Shown: positions 7,649-17,810, counted from the stretch's first letter. The stretch is DNA of 64,000 nucleotides from Acidobacteriota bacterium (GCA_035529075.1 DATKXK010000005.1:132981-196980), one strand, 5' to 3'. Made by a program: numbers and translations. Notes: generated by a model not told the origin, from the letters alone.

Positions 7649-10600
7649 ATGCGTAACGCCTTTCAGTCCCTTAAGTTCACGGTGCTGCTCGCCTTCATTG
7701 TTCTTGCTCCACTGATCCTCTCCACCGCAGTCAAAACGGCCACTCCGCCGGGCGACGTGGATCCAAACGGTTCCGGCGCCTACGGTCAGGCACCAGCCTG
7801 CCTGGAGGTCAGTCCCGATACCCTCTGGTTCTTCGGCAACCTCTGCTGGACCACTTTGACGCCGGACGAGATGGACTCTCAATTTGTCATGGTGTCCAAT
7901 TGCGACACCGGGACGCTGGAGTGGGTAGCCTCGGTCGACCAATCCTGGATCGGCCTCGAGCCTGACAGCGGCCAGAATTTCGATTCAGTGGCCGTATGGA
8001 TTGTATGGTCGGAAATCCCGGATTTCTTCACGCCTCCATTGCCGGGCGATACGATACTGCTGTCAGCCATCATCACGGTGGAGGCTCCTGGTGCGACTAA
8101 CTCGCCGCAGCATGTCACTGCCATGCTTGGCCTGTACTGCGAGTCGGATTCCTGGATACTTGTCGTCGAGCCATCCCGGTTCGATCTCGTCGCGGCCCCG
8201 GGGGATACACTCGTCGAGACGTTCTACGTCTCAGAGGCGAGCGGGCGAGAGGTCGAGTTTGAGCTTTCCAACAGCAGCGATTGGCTGACGTTTCCGCCTT
8301 CCGTTGATTCTCTCACCACGCCGGATTCCGTTCAGTTTTATGTGTCGACGGCGGGCCTGTCACCGGGAGTGTATCACGATACTATACTGGCCTTTACGTA
8401 CGCCGAGCCGTCGAATTCGCCCGTCCGGGTCCCGGTTGAGTTGACCGTGTACGACACCGGCGGCCTGGAGCTGGCGGTCGATCCCACGCACCTTGAGTTC
8501 GTTGCGACGACGGGCATACCGCTTGAAAACTCGCTGTACATCTGGGAAAAGAGCGGTGATACAACCGTCATACTGTCCTTCTGGAACAGCAGCTCCTGGC
8601 TGCAACTGCCCTTGTTCCTGGTGGCCCCGACCACGCCGACGACGCTGTGGGTAACGGTTGATCCCGCCGGGTTGCTGCCGGGTGTCTACCATGACACTGT
8701 CGTGATTTCCGGCTACGATTCCACCACATGGATCGGCGACCTTGCCGTGCCGGTTACGCTTACCGTCCCGGGTGACTCCGACCTCGTGGTGCTGACCGAG
8801 CCGATGTCGTTCAACTGGACGGTGAATCAGGGCGAAAAGGTGTACGATTCGCTCTTCGTCGATGAACGCTTTGGCCGGTCGGTGGAGTTCATGGTATACA
8901 GCCTGCGACCCTGGCTGATCGTCCCAGGGTCAGGCACGGATATCTTTGCTACCCCCGAGACTCTTCACATCGGAGGTGACGCTACGTCACTTGATCCGGG
9001 TACGTACACCGACTCGATCATTGTATTCCCGGCCATTGATTGTACCTTTGTATCCGCGGCCGTCGATCCGATGCTGTTTCCGATCGTGCTGGTTCCGGTG
9101 GCGATGACGGTCGTTCCCTCGCGGCCAGTGGTTCACACCATCCCCACCCATTTTGCGTTTACCCTCAACCAGGGTGACACGCTCGACAACCAGTGCCTGC
9201 TGGTGTATGAAGAGAGCGGCGGCAACGTGCCGTTTGCCGTGCAGACGACCCAGGGAAGCAGCTGGCTGCAACCGGGCCCAGGCCCCACGGACATGGGTGT
9301 GACCCCGGATACCGTGTGCTTCGCCATCTGTACGGACATGCTCCCGCCAGGCATCTACGTGGACAGCCTTATGATTTTCGACCCGCTTGATGACACCCTG
9401 TCGTTTGAGCCCGTCAAGGTGCCGGTTGTCCTGACCATCGCCGGCGAACCACCGGAGTGGGTGGTGGAGACGCAGCCGGCCTCGCTGCACTATGCTCTGC
9501 CCGAAGAGACCGTGCTGTATGATTCGCTGCTGGTGTACGAAAAATACGGTTTCATGGCTCACTTCGTCATTTTCAACGGCAGCTCATGGCTTGACATTCT
9601 ATCGGTACCTCCCCCGCCGGGTGTCTTTGTTACCCCGGAGATGATTGACCTGAGAATCCACACGGATTCGCTGCCGCTCGGCATCTACTACGATACCATC
9701 CACATCTACCCGGATACCGGCTGGTCGGATCCCTTCCTTCCGGTGGCGGTTCCCGTCGTCCTGACCATGGCGCCGCCGGAACCGATCCTGCACGTTGTGC
9801 CGGAGCGCTTTGATTTGAGCCTGAACACCGGCGACAGTCTCCTTGGCCAGAGGATGTGGGTATATGAGGAGAGCGGCGGCATCGTGCCGTTTGCGGTCTA
9901 CACCGCGCTCGGCAGCCCGTGGCTCCAGATTTGGCCCGACTCGACGTGGATGCGACACACGCCGGATTCCGTGCATTTCGACGTGTACGCGGGCAGCCTG
10001 CCGGCCGGAGTGTACACCGACACTATTATCGTCACCAACTCGCTGGCGCAGATTCCACTTAATGCCGAAGTAAAGGTGCCGGTGGTGCTGACGGTTTCAG
10101 GCGGGCCGTCGGAATGGGTCGTCAAGACCGTACCCACGTCGTTTTACTTTTCGATGCCGGATGAATACATAGTCTTTGACTCGCTCTGGGTGTACGAGGA
10201 GGGCGGTCAGCCGGCACACTTCTTCGTCAGCGATCGACGCATATGGCTCGACATCGTTTCGACGCCACCGCCCGCGGGTGTTTTTGTGACGCCGACGATG
10301 CTGACGATAAAGGTTCACACCGATTCGCTTTCCTACGGCACCTACTACGATACTATCGACATATTCCCGGACACCGGGTGGCCGGATCCGTTCGAGGCCG
10401 TTCATATTCCCGTAATGCTGGACGTGGTGCCCGGGTGGGTCGGAGATTCACTTCTGATTCCGTCGCTCGTATTCGGCACTCCTTTCCCGTCGCCTCAACC
10501 GGTTTTGTGCGTGCTGACCAAATCGGCGTCAGGGGCCACCATCCCCATCGAGATTCCACCGGGTGTCACGGTGCATGACGTGTCATTTGAGGGTTTGCCG

Positions 10601-11728
10601 ACGGAATCGTGGGACTTCAAACTGGTCGATATTAAGAATGATTCCGGGTTCGTGGTGGTTAACCTGGCCAACAGCTCCGGCAAGTACATCCCGGCCGGGG
10701 TGACCTGGTTGTTCGACATTGAGTTCTCCACGTCGATGGACTGCCGCGACGATCAGTATATTCACTGGGATACGGCGCTGTCGGCTGACCCGTCCAGGCA
10801 ACTGAAGTTCTCGGACGTGATGCACCAGACCTTCGTGGTCGGGTTTGACTACTACCGTGACTCGACCCTGATTCCCGGCTATACACCGGGCGACTGCGAC
10901 GGTGTCCCGCCCGTCGACATCGGCGATCTGACCTCAATGATCGGCTACATGTTCCTGGGTGAGCCTGCTCCCCTCGAACTGAACGCGCTGGACGTCAACG
11001 GCGACTGCGGCGGCCCGGACATCGGCGACATAACTTACTTTATCGCCTACCTGTTCCTCTTCGGAGAAGAGCTTCGCTGCGGCTGCCTTGGCGCTGACGT
11101 ACCGGTCGCGGCCAAGCTGAGCACCGATGTTCGGATTCTTACGGCGTGGGAAGGTGGCGCGACGATTATCAGCCTGGCGTCACCCCACGACGTGCGCGGG
11201 TTGCAGCTCGAGTTGAGCGGTCCCGAGGACGCGTCGGCGGTGAAGCTGACTGGTGAGGAGTTCGACCTCGTGTATGGGCAGGCCGGCAGTGTTGTCAAGC
11301 TCGGGCTGTTCGACGCTGACGGCGGCACGATGATACCGGCCGGTACGACGCCGGTTATCCGCCTTGACGGCGAGTATGAGGTCACCTCCGCACTCGTAGC
11401 CGACGAGAATCACCATGTCATTACGCCGCTTGTCAACGGTGCGGCCAGGGGTAGCGCCATGCCCGCTGACTTTGCGTTGGAACAGAACTACCCGAATCCG
11501 TTTAACCCGGCGACGGATATTAAGTTCAGCCTTCGTGAGGCGTCACACGTGCGGCTGGAGGTTTACAATATCATGGGCCAGAGAGTCGCCACGCTGGTCG
11601 ACAAACGGCTCGAAGCCGGGTCGCACGTCGTCACTTGGGATGCCAGCGATGCGGCCAGCGGCGTCTACCTGTACCGGCTGCAGGCCGGTGATTTCACCCA
11701 TACCAGGAAGATGACGCTGCTGAAGTAG
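7649..11728 (+). CDS. Large secreted beta-sandwich repeat protein with dockerin-like and type IX sorting domains
   Basis: 1359 residues. A signal peptide (FTVLLAFIVLAPLILSTAV) is followed by eight units of about 100-110 residues, each ending in a GxYxDTIxI... VPVxLTV pattern. They resemble BACON/Ig-like beta-sandwich modules with a conserved S-S-W-L core. Units 5-6 and 7-8 form a duplicated pair. A dockerin-like segment follows (about 1080-1140: GDCDG...DIGDLTSMIGYMF and DVNGDC...DIGDITYFIAYLF, two EF-hand-like halves). Near the end a QNYPNPFNP motif introduces a sorting domain with the terminal ..ASGVYLYRL..KMTLLK pattern seen in type IX secretion cargo. It is probably a cell-surface or released protein; the binding partner is unknown. 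The gene has its own promoter and terminator. Confidence 0.85.
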   Translation: MRNAFQSLKFTVLLAFIVLAPLILSTAVKTATPPGDVDPNGSGAYGQAPACLEVSPDTLWFFGNLCWTTLTPDEMDSQFVMVSNCDTGTLEWVASVDQSWIGLEPDSGQNFDSVAVWIVWSEIPDFFTPPLPGDTILLSAIITVEAPGATNSPQHVTAMLGLYCESDSWILVVEPSRFDLVAAPGDTLVETFYVSEASGREVEFELSNSSDWLTFPPSVDSLTTPDSVQFYVSTAGLSPGVYHDTILAFTYAEPSNSPVRVPVELTVYDTGGLELAVDPTHLEFVATTGIPLENSLYIWEKSGDTTVILSFWNSSSWLQLPLFLVAPTTPTTLWVTVDPAGLLPGVYHDTVVISGYDSTTWIGDLAVPVTLTVPGDSDLVVLTEPMSFNWTVNQGEKVYDSLFVDERFGRSVEFMVYSLRPWLIVPGSGTDIFATPETLHIGGDATSLDPGTYTDSIIVFPAIDCTFVSAAVDPMLFPIVLVPVAMTVVPSRPVVHTIPTHFAFTLNQGDTLDNQCLLVYEESGGNVPFAVQTTQGSSWLQPGPGPTDMGVTPDTVCFAICTDMLPPGIYVDSLMIFDPLDDTLSFEPVKVPVVLTIAGEPPEWVVETQPASLHYALPEETVLYDSLLVYEKYGFMAHFVIFNGSSWLDILSVPPPPGVFVTPEMIDLRIHTDSLPLGIYYDTIHIYPDTGWSDPFLPVAVPVVLTMAPPEPILHVVPERFDLSLNTGDSLLGQRMWVYEESGGIVPFAVYTALGSPWLQIWPDSTWMRHTPDSVHFDVYAGSLPAGVYTDTIIVTNSLAQIPLNAEVKVPVVLTVSGGPSEWVVKTVPTSFYFSMPDEYIVFDSLWVYEEGGQPAHFFVSDRRIWLDIVSTPPPAGVFVTPTMLTIKVHTDSLSYGTYYDTIDIFPDTGWPDPFEAVHIPVMLDVVPGWVGDSLLIPSLVFGTPFPSPQPVLCVLTKSASGATIPIEIPPGVTVHDVSFEGLPTESWDFKLVDIKNDSGFVVVNLANSSGKYIPAGVTWLFDIEFSTSMDCRDDQYIHWDTALSADPSRQLKFSDVMHQTFVVGFDYYRDSTLIPGYTPGDCDGVPPVDIGDLTSMIGYMFLGEPAPLELNALDVNGDCGGPDIGDITYFIAYLFLFGEELRCGCLGADVPVAAKLSTDVRILTAWEGGATIISLASPHDVRGLQLELSGPEDASAVKLTGEEFDLVYGQAGSVVKLGLFDADGGTMIPAGTTPVIRLDGEYEVTSALVADENHHVITPLVNGAARGSAMPADFALEQNYPNPFNPATDIKFSLREASHVRLEVYNIMGQRVATLVDKRLEAGSHVVTWDASDAASGVYLYRLQAGDFTHTRKMTLLK
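9125..10438 (+). repeat. Tandem duplication of a two-domain block inside the secreted repeat protein
   Basis: Copy 1 is 9125-9781 and copy 2 is 9782-10438, each exactly 657 bases (219 codons). Each copy holds one unit with a VYEESGG motif and one with a PPPxGVFVTP motif. Corresponding units are much more alike across copies than adjacent units are, showing that the block was duplicated as a pair. Confidence 0.75.
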
Positions 11729-11757
11729 TGACCTGAACGCCGAAAACCGGCACAATG

Positions 11758-11788
11758 AAGGGACAGGCTGTCGGGGCCTGTCCCTTTT
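11758..11788 (+). terminator. Rho-independent terminator after the secreted repeat protein
   Basis: AAGGGACAGGC (11758-11768) pairs with GCCTGTCCCTT (11776-11786) across a 7-base loop and runs into TTTTG. It lies 30 bases after the stop codon. It may also serve the minus-strand gene that ends at 11837, since the stem is nearly symmetrical. Confidence 0.85.
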
Positions 11789-11836
11789 GTTTGCGTAAAG
11801 CTCGCCCCTGGTCGCGGCCGGGCCTGCCGGCCAACG

Positions 11837-13396
11837 TCAGGAGATCCTGCGGATGACGTCGAGCAGGGAGCCGTCCCGCCACTCAATCACGTGCACAACT
11901 TCATCGGACGTCTCGGCCTGCGGCGGGATGATTCCGAACTCGCCGGCCCGCGCAACCGATTTCTCGTGCAACTCGTCCATCGAGATCAGCTTGACGCCGA
12001 ACTCGCCGCCGCGCTCGAGAATGCTGTCACGGTAGGTGCTTTTGCTTTTCGGGTTGACGGCCGCGTACTCCTCGGTGACGACCACGTCAATAACCTCGCC
12101 GGGAGTCGTCCGGGTGTACACGCGGTCGACGACCTTGGGGAATCCCTTGCCGTCCTTGCCCGTGGCCAGCGGCATGAAGATGATGGCGAGATCGGCTCCG
12201 GCCGCAACGTCCTGACCGCCGCCGATACCGCCGATAGTGCGGCCGTTGGCGCACACGGTGTTGAGGTTGAATTCACGGTCAACCTCCAGCGTCGAAAGCA
12301 CGGCCAGGTCAAGCATGTTCACGGCGGCCTCCTTGTTGGCCACGGAAGCGTAATAGGCCGTCGTGATCTCGTGATGGTGGTGGTTCGTCAGCAGGGAATC
12401 GAACACTTTCGGGCTCGGCTCGAACAACTGCCCGTGCATAAGCTGGTACAGCGTGCCCTCATCGAGCATATCGACGTGCAACGAGGTGACCCCGCCGATT
12501 GAGAAGTTGGCGCGTATTTTTGTTTCCTTGAGCATATTGCGGATGTTCTCGAGGATAAGCAGCCCCGCGCCCGAGCCGACCTGGAAGGCAAATCCGTCCC
12601 TGACCACCCCGGCCGCCTTGATGACTCGTGTGATGTTTTCGGCCACCCGGGCGTTGAACGGATTGCTTTTCGCCTTCTCCACGTCGAGCGTCCCGGAGCC
12701 GATACCGGACGACAGGCCGGGGTCGTCCACCTTCACCACGAAGTCCACCTGCTCCATCGACAGCGGTGTAGGCATGATCAGCTTGTCGCTGACCGTCCCC
12801 GCCAGCAGGCACACGTACCGGGCGTACTCGGCGTCGGCGGAGAAGAGACCCACGGGGCCGCACAGGTGTTCCGGTCTGCCCAAAACGCCGTTGGCGTTGC
12901 CGTGCACGTCGGCCATCGGCACGGGTCCGAAAGCGACCCTGACGTCGACCTCGCCCGTCTGGAGTTTCCTTACCCGGTTGCCATGCGAGAAGCCGACCGA
13001 AACCCAGGGCAGCAGGTCTCCCCGGACCACGTTGCCCCCGAACTTGCGATAGACGTTTCCATAAATACCGCCGATCGTTCCCGCTTTGACGGCCTCGATC
13101 AGCCAGGGATCGACGTGGTCGAAAAAGGCATTGCCGTATATCCTGATGTCCCTCTTGCCGGTTTCCCGCAGTTTTTCGACGACCAGTTGGAGGCCCTTGT
13201 CGCCGAACCGGTAGTAGTGGGGATAGGAGATCGTGTCTCCGTCCCGAATCAACTCCATGACGGCATCGAGCGTGGTTACCTTGTTCCGCCGGTGGGGGAT
13301 CCGTGTGGTGATTGGGCGGCCGACAAGGCGACCGGAGTAAGTCTTATCGTTGAAAGCGGAGTTGAAAGGTTCGTATTCTTTCCCGTTGAATTTCAT
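11837..13396 (-). CDS. citF: Citrate lyase alpha subunit-like CoA-transferase (CitF family)
   Basis: 519 residues, close to the usual CitF length of about 510. Family blocks are visible in order: GDTISYPHY near residue 53, the DVAFG/ADxxGNxNGV-like segment (VRVAFGPVPMADVHGNANG), FQVGSGAG, FSIGGVTSLHVDMLDEG, GGIGGGQDVAAGA and VVDRVYTRTTPGEVIDVVVTEE. In citrate lyase this subunit exchanges acetyl for citrate on the acyl-carrier subunit. None of the other lyase genes (citC, citD, citE, citX, citG) is nearby, so the substrate may not be citrate. The ATG at 13396 follows GAGGAGACAGCC. It is divergent from the TonB receptor gene. Confidence 0.78.
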   Translation of the reverse strand: MKFNGKEYEPFNSAFNDKTYSGRLVGRPITTRIPHRRNKVTTLDAVMELIRDGDTISYPHYYRFGDKGLQLVVEKLRETGKRDIRIYGNAFFDHVDPWLIEAVKAGTIGGIYGNVYRKFGGNVVRGDLLPWVSVGFSHGNRVRKLQTGEVDVRVAFGPVPMADVHGNANGVLGRPEHLCGPVGLFSADAEYARYVCLLAGTVSDKLIMPTPLSMEQVDFVVKVDDPGLSSGIGSGTLDVEKAKSNPFNARVAENITRVIKAAGVVRDGFAFQVGSGAGLLILENIRNMLKETKIRANFSIGGVTSLHVDMLDEGTLYQLMHGQLFEPSPKVFDSLLTNHHHHEITTAYYASVANKEAAVNMLDLAVLSTLEVDREFNLNTVCANGRTIGGIGGGQDVAAGADLAIIFMPLATGKDGKGFPKVVDRVYTRTTPGEVIDVVVTEEYAAVNPKSKSTYRDSILERGGEFGVKLISMDELHEKSVARAGEFGIIPPQAETSDEVVHVIEWRDGSLLDVIRRIS

Positions 13397-13534
13397 GGCT
13401 GTCTCCTCGTGTCAGTGTCTTGCCCACAGGCTATGTGATGCTGCGGTGGATGTCAAGTATGGTCGGCCCGTGCGTTGCGACCGGGCAAGAAACTCTTTGC
13501 GAGCAGGGCCGGCAGTGCATAGATTGCCGTATCA

Positions 13535-15904
13535 GTGATTCACATGCTCGGACATCGTGCGACCGGGATGCCCTGCGGCAGATCATGGACAACGGTACGG
13601 GCGCGCACGGCGGGTCGCGCGGTCCGTCTCGTCATCTTCCTTGTCTGCGCAAGCGAGTGTCCGATCGCGGCGGCGACCATCGAGGGGCTTGTTGCCGAGC
13701 GACTTACAAGGCAGCCGGTGGCGGGGGCCACGGTCCGCGTAATCCAATCTTCGCACACCGCCGTGACGGACGAGGCCGGGAGGTTCCTTATTGCCAATGT
13801 TGCCCCCGGCCATTACGATATCAGGCTTTCCCATATCGGGTATGCTGACGCCTCGAGGCGGGTGGTCGTGGCCCGCGACGAAACAGCGAGGCTGACCGTA
13901 TTTCTCCGGACAATTACCACCGACGTCGGCGGGCTGACCGTCACCGCTACCCGCTTTGGCGAGGCCGTCTTTTCGTCCGCACAGAACGTCTCGGTAACTC
14001 CCGCACGCAGGTTTGCAGAGCGCGATTTCAGTACTACCGCCGAAGTGCTGCGTGAAGAACCGGGAGTACTCGTTCAGAAAACGACTCACGGCCACGGTTC
14101 CCCGGTCCTGAGAGGCCTGCTGGGCAAGTATGTTCTGCTACTGTACGACGGCATCCGTTTGAATAAGCCGACCTTTCGCTTCGGTGCCAACCAGTACCTG
14201 AACACGGTCGACCTTGCAACGGTGGACAGGGTTGAGGTGGTGCGCGGACCGTCCTCCGTGATGTACGGCAGCGACGCTATCGGGGGTGTTATCAATCTCG
14301 TCCCGCTTCCGCCTCGGGCCGGGGGTACGGGGATCATCCTGAACCCGTCTATGGTGACGCGTTACTCGAGCGCGGACGACGGCAAGAGCGTCAACCTCAG
14401 GCTGACCGGCAGCTACCGATATCTCTCTGCACTCTATGCCGTGACCCTTAAGGATATCGGGGACCTGCGCGCCGGTGGCGAGGTCGGGAAGCAAAGACCG
14501 ACCGGCTGGCAGGAGGCGAATCACAGCACACACCTGTTCATCCGGTTGGACGAAAACAGCCTCCTGAGGCTCGATTATCTGGCCGTTCGGCAAACGGAAG
14601 TGCCGCGCTACGACAGATACGTCAGCGGCGATTTTCAGGAGTACGTCTATGATCCGCAGGACCGGGACCTGCTGGCCCTGACTGTCACGTCCGACGATCT
14701 GGGCTCGTCCGTTCACTCCGTCAAGGCTGCCGTGGCGTTCCAGAGGGAGGTCGAGGGATACATCGAGCAGAGGACCGGCTCGGCAGAGGTGACGCAGTCG
14801 GAGGATGAAGTCAGGACCTGGGGAGGCTACGTTCAGCTTGCATCAGTCCTGCGGTCCGTCCACTGGCTCAGCTACGGCCTGGAGCACTACCGGGACAGGC
14901 TCGATACACGGAGAATGCGGATGAGCGGGGGCGCGACGTGGGATGTCAGGCCGACGTTTCCGGATGAATCGGAGTATCGTTCCACGGGACTGTTCCTGCA
15001 GGATGAATGGCGGCTGCAAAAGAACGTGGCGCTGACCACCGGCGTGAGGTACAGCCGCTTCGCCATCGATTCGCCGCTGGAGGATCCCTTTGGCCGCTTC
15101 GAAGATTCGTTCGATGACGTTACGGCGGCGTTGTCGTTGAGTGTGAAGCCGGACCCGGCGGTACACATCCTGGGTCGCTGGTCACGGGGCTTTCGGGCTC
15201 CTGATCTGAACGACGAGGTGGTCCTCAAGGTTTCCAGCAGCGGTGTGGATGCCCCGAGCCCGGGTCTCGGACCGGAGCATTGCAACAACTTTGAGCTTGG
15301 CACGAAGGTACGGACTGCCCGGATGCAGGGCAGCCTGTTTCTGTTTTACAACCAGTTGAGCAACCTTATCGATCGCCGACCGGGGACATATGACGGTAAG
15401 ACCTACTTCGACGAAAACGGAAACGGCGTAAAAGACAGCGCCGAATTTGATATCTTTCAGAAGTACAACGTGGGCAGGTCTCACATCTACGGGTTTGAGT
15501 ACGAGAGTTTCTTCAAGATTTCCGAGAAGTGGGAAGCCCGGGCGGCGTGTTTCTGGACCCGGGGAGAAAACCACACTGCGAACGAGCCGCTCAGCAGGAT
15601 ACCACCGTTTATGGGCATGGTCTCCATCCGGGTGCATCCGCACGCCCGGGGCTGGGTCGAGCTGTTTGTCCGGATGGCCGGTGAGCAAAGGCGTCTGTCC
15701 ACGCGCGATATAGACGACACCCGCATCGGGCCTGAAGGTACGGACGGCTGGGCGACACTCAATTTCAGGTCACACGTCGAACTCGGACCGACCTTTGTAA
15801 ATATCACCCTTGAAAACGTCACGGACCGGGCATATAAGGAACACGGGTCGGGAATCTGCTCAGCGGGCCGGGGCGTAGTCCTGGCGGCGGGACTGGACCT
15901 GTAA
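13535..15904 (+). CDS. TonB-dependent outer-membrane receptor
   Basis: About 789 residues. A hydrophobic export signal (VRLVIFLVCASECPIAAA) leads to an N-terminal carboxypeptidase-regulatory-like beta-sandwich (about 48-125). A plug domain follows (about 130-260, with VLREEPGVLVQ, VDRVEVVRGPSSVMYGSDAIGGVINL). The rest is a 22-strand-type barrel with receptor features such as RGFRAPDLNDEV, the FELGTKV strand and the terminal ENVTDRAYKEHGSG. It would import a bulky ligand (siderophore, cobalamin, metal chelate or glycan) using TonB energy; the ligand cannot be told. The start is uncertain: a GTG at 13535 and ATGs at 13544 and 13565 all lack a good ribosome site. No TonB, ExbB or ABC partner is adjacent. 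Confidence 0.88.
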   Translation: MIHMLGHRATGMPCGRSWTTVRARTAGRAVRLVIFLVCASECPIAAATIEGLVAERLTRQPVAGATVRVIQSSHTAVTDEAGRFLIANVAPGHYDIRLSHIGYADASRRVVVARDETARLTVFLRTITTDVGGLTVTATRFGEAVFSSAQNVSVTPARRFAERDFSTTAEVLREEPGVLVQKTTHGHGSPVLRGLLGKYVLLLYDGIRLNKPTFRFGANQYLNTVDLATVDRVEVVRGPSSVMYGSDAIGGVINLVPLPPRAGGTGIILNPSMVTRYSSADDGKSVNLRLTGSYRYLSALYAVTLKDIGDLRAGGEVGKQRPTGWQEANHSTHLFIRLDENSLLRLDYLAVRQTEVPRYDRYVSGDFQEYVYDPQDRDLLALTVTSDDLGSSVHSVKAAVAFQREVEGYIEQRTGSAEVTQSEDEVRTWGGYVQLASVLRSVHWLSYGLEHYRDRLDTRRMRMSGGATWDVRPTFPDESEYRSTGLFLQDEWRLQKNVALTTGVRYSRFAIDSPLEDPFGRFEDSFDDVTAALSLSVKPDPAVHILGRWSRGFRAPDLNDEVVLKVSSSGVDAPSPGLGPEHCNNFELGTKVRTARMQGSLFLFYNQLSNLIDRRPGTYDGKTYFDENGNGVKDSAEFDIFQKYNVGRSHIYGFEYESFFKISEKWEARAACFWTRGENHTANEPLSRIPPFMGMVSIRVHPHARGWVELFVRMAGEQRRLSTRDIDDTRIGPEGTDGWATLNFRSHVELGPTFVNITLENVTDRAYKEHGSGICSAGRGVVLAAGLDL

Positions 15905-15957
15905 AGGCTGAGCCGTCTTTCCGCCCCGGTGTGCCGGACCGGCCTGCAAAAAAGGTC

Positions 15958-15988
15958 TTGCCACCGGGCTGAATCGACGTATTATAAT
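15958..15988 (+). promoter_or_regulatory. Probable promoter of pckA
   Basis: A perfect TATAAT at 15983-15988, with TTGCCA at 15958-15963, 19 bases upstream. The overlapping TATTAT (15980-15985) would give a 16-base spacer. A short AT-rich patch in GC-rich DNA, about 65 bases before the pckA start. Confidence 0.55.
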
Positions 15989-16054
15989 AAACACCACAGC
16001 CAGACTCCCTGGCGGCTTACAAAGCGATAATATTCAGGCGTAAGGAGATCGTAT

Positions 16055-17647
16055 ATGGCAGTCAAACGTCTGTTCAGCAGTTACGGCCTCGAGAATCACG
16101 GCATCACCAATGTCCGGCACGTGCACTGGAATCACAACACGCCCATGCTCTACGAGGATATTATCAAACACGACGAAGGTTGTGTAGCACATCTGGGTCC
16201 GATAGTAGTCAGGAGCGGTCTGCACACGGGCAGGGCAGCCAAGGACAAGTTCATCGTGGAGGAGGAAGACACGAAGGGACAGATTTGGTGGGGCAAGGTG
16301 AATCGGCCGTTCTCGCAGGAGAAGTTCGACCGCCTGTTCGGCCGCCTGCAGGCCTACCTGCAGGTGCGGGACCTCTTTGTCCAGGACTGCTTTGCCGGTT
16401 ACGATCCAAAGTACCGGCTTCCCATCCGGGTCATCACGGAGACGGCCTGGCACAGCTTTTTCGCGCGCAACATGTTCATTCAGGCGGACCCCAGGGACCT
16501 CGTCAGCCACGTGCCGGAGTTCACGGTCTTGCACGTACCCAATTTCCAGGCCATGCCCGAAATCGACGGGACCAACTCCGAGGCATTTATTATCCTTAAC
16601 CTCCATCGGAAGCTCGTGCTCATCGGGGGGACCGCCTACGCCGGGGAGATCAAGAAATCGATCTTCACCGTCCTGAATTTCCTCCTGCCGCAGGAAAACG
16701 TGCTTTCCATGCACTGCAGCGCGAATGTCGGCTCCGAGGGTGACGTGGCGCTCTTTTTCGGCCTGTCGGGAACCGGCAAAACGACCTTGTCGGCCGATCC
16801 TCATCGTAAACTGATCGGCGACGATGAGCACGGGTGGAGCGCCACGGGCGTGTTCAACTTTGAAGGCGGCTGTTATGCGAAAGTCATCAATCTCTCCGAG
16901 GAGTCGGAACCTGAGATTTACGCCACCACGCGCCGCTTCGGCACCATCCTGGAGAACGTAGCCTTTGACAACATCACCCGCCGGCTCGATCTTGGCGATG
17001 CCACGCTCACGGAGAACTCTCGTGCCGCATACCCGCTGAGTCACATACCCAACGCTCTTGGCGAGAGTATGGCCGGCCATCCGCGGAATGTCGTCATGCT
17101 CACGGCGGACGCGTTCGGGGTCATGCCGCCGCTCTCGCGCCTCACCCCGGAGCAGGCCATGTACCACTTCATCTCCGGGTATACGGCAAAGCTGGCCGGC
17201 ACCGAGGCCGGTGTGACCGAGCCGCAGGCCACGTTTTCAGCCTGTTTCGGTGCCCCCTTTATGGTTCTGCATCCGACGCGATATGCCGAGCTTCTGTCCC
17301 AGAAAATACGGCGCCATAATGTTCCATGCTGGCTGGTCAATACCGGTTGGAGCGGCGGCCCGTACGGCGTCGGCGAGCGGATGAAAATCGGTCACACGCG
17401 GACGCTTCTGAACGCGGCACTCGGCGGCGCGCTGTCGACGGTTTCATTTGATACTGATCCGGTCTTTGGCGTTCAGGTGCCCGTGGCCTGTCCCGGGATT
17501 CCCGAGGAAATCCTCAAACCGCGGCGAACCTGGACTGATAAGGAAGCCTATGACCGGCAGGCCAGGCATCTGGCCGAGCTGTTCCGGAACAACTTCAAGG
17601 AGTTTGAGAGCGACGTACCGAAGGAAGTACGGACGGCAGGTCCGTAA
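16055..17647 (+). CDS. pckA: Phosphoenolpyruvate carboxykinase (ATP)
   Basis: Converts oxaloacetate and ATP to PEP, CO2 and ADP, the entry step of gluconeogenesis from amino acids and organic acids. The 530-residue length is typical of the ATP-dependent enzyme. Visible motifs are RSGLHTGRAAKDKF near the N-terminus, the kinase-1a loop GLSGTGKTT at 236-244, the metal-binding GDDEHGW shortly after, and RAAYPLSHIPNA in the C-terminal half. The ATG at 16055 is preceded by AAGGAG. It stands alone with its own promoter. Its presence fits the peptide- and amino-acid-degrading genes elsewhere in the window. Confidence 0.95.
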   Translation: MAVKRLFSSYGLENHGITNVRHVHWNHNTPMLYEDIIKHDEGCVAHLGPIVVRSGLHTGRAAKDKFIVEEEDTKGQIWWGKVNRPFSQEKFDRLFGRLQAYLQVRDLFVQDCFAGYDPKYRLPIRVITETAWHSFFARNMFIQADPRDLVSHVPEFTVLHVPNFQAMPEIDGTNSEAFIILNLHRKLVLIGGTAYAGEIKKSIFTVLNFLLPQENVLSMHCSANVGSEGDVALFFGLSGTGKTTLSADPHRKLIGDDEHGWSATGVFNFEGGCYAKVINLSEESEPEIYATTRRFGTILENVAFDNITRRLDLGDATLTENSRAAYPLSHIPNALGESMAGHPRNVVMLTADAFGVMPPLSRLTPEQAMYHFISGYTAKLAGTEAGVTEPQATFSACFGAPFMVLHPTRYAELLSQKIRRHNVPCWLVNTGWSGGPYGVGERMKIGHTRTLLNAALGGALSTVSFDTDPVFGVQVPVACPGIPEEILKPRRTWTDKEAYDRQARHLAELFRNNFKEFESDVPKEVRTAGP

Positions 17648-17810
17648 ACCAGGCCACGCTATCGGGTGCCTGCCGAACCGCGGCGTCACGCCAGTCAGTC
17701 CGACGGCCGGACTATTGCTTTGACATCGACGCGCCGGCCGGTATACCGTGTGTTAGCAAGTTCTGTGGGGTCCGAGTCCGGCCGCAGAGGGAAGGGAGGG
17801 ATACAACCAC

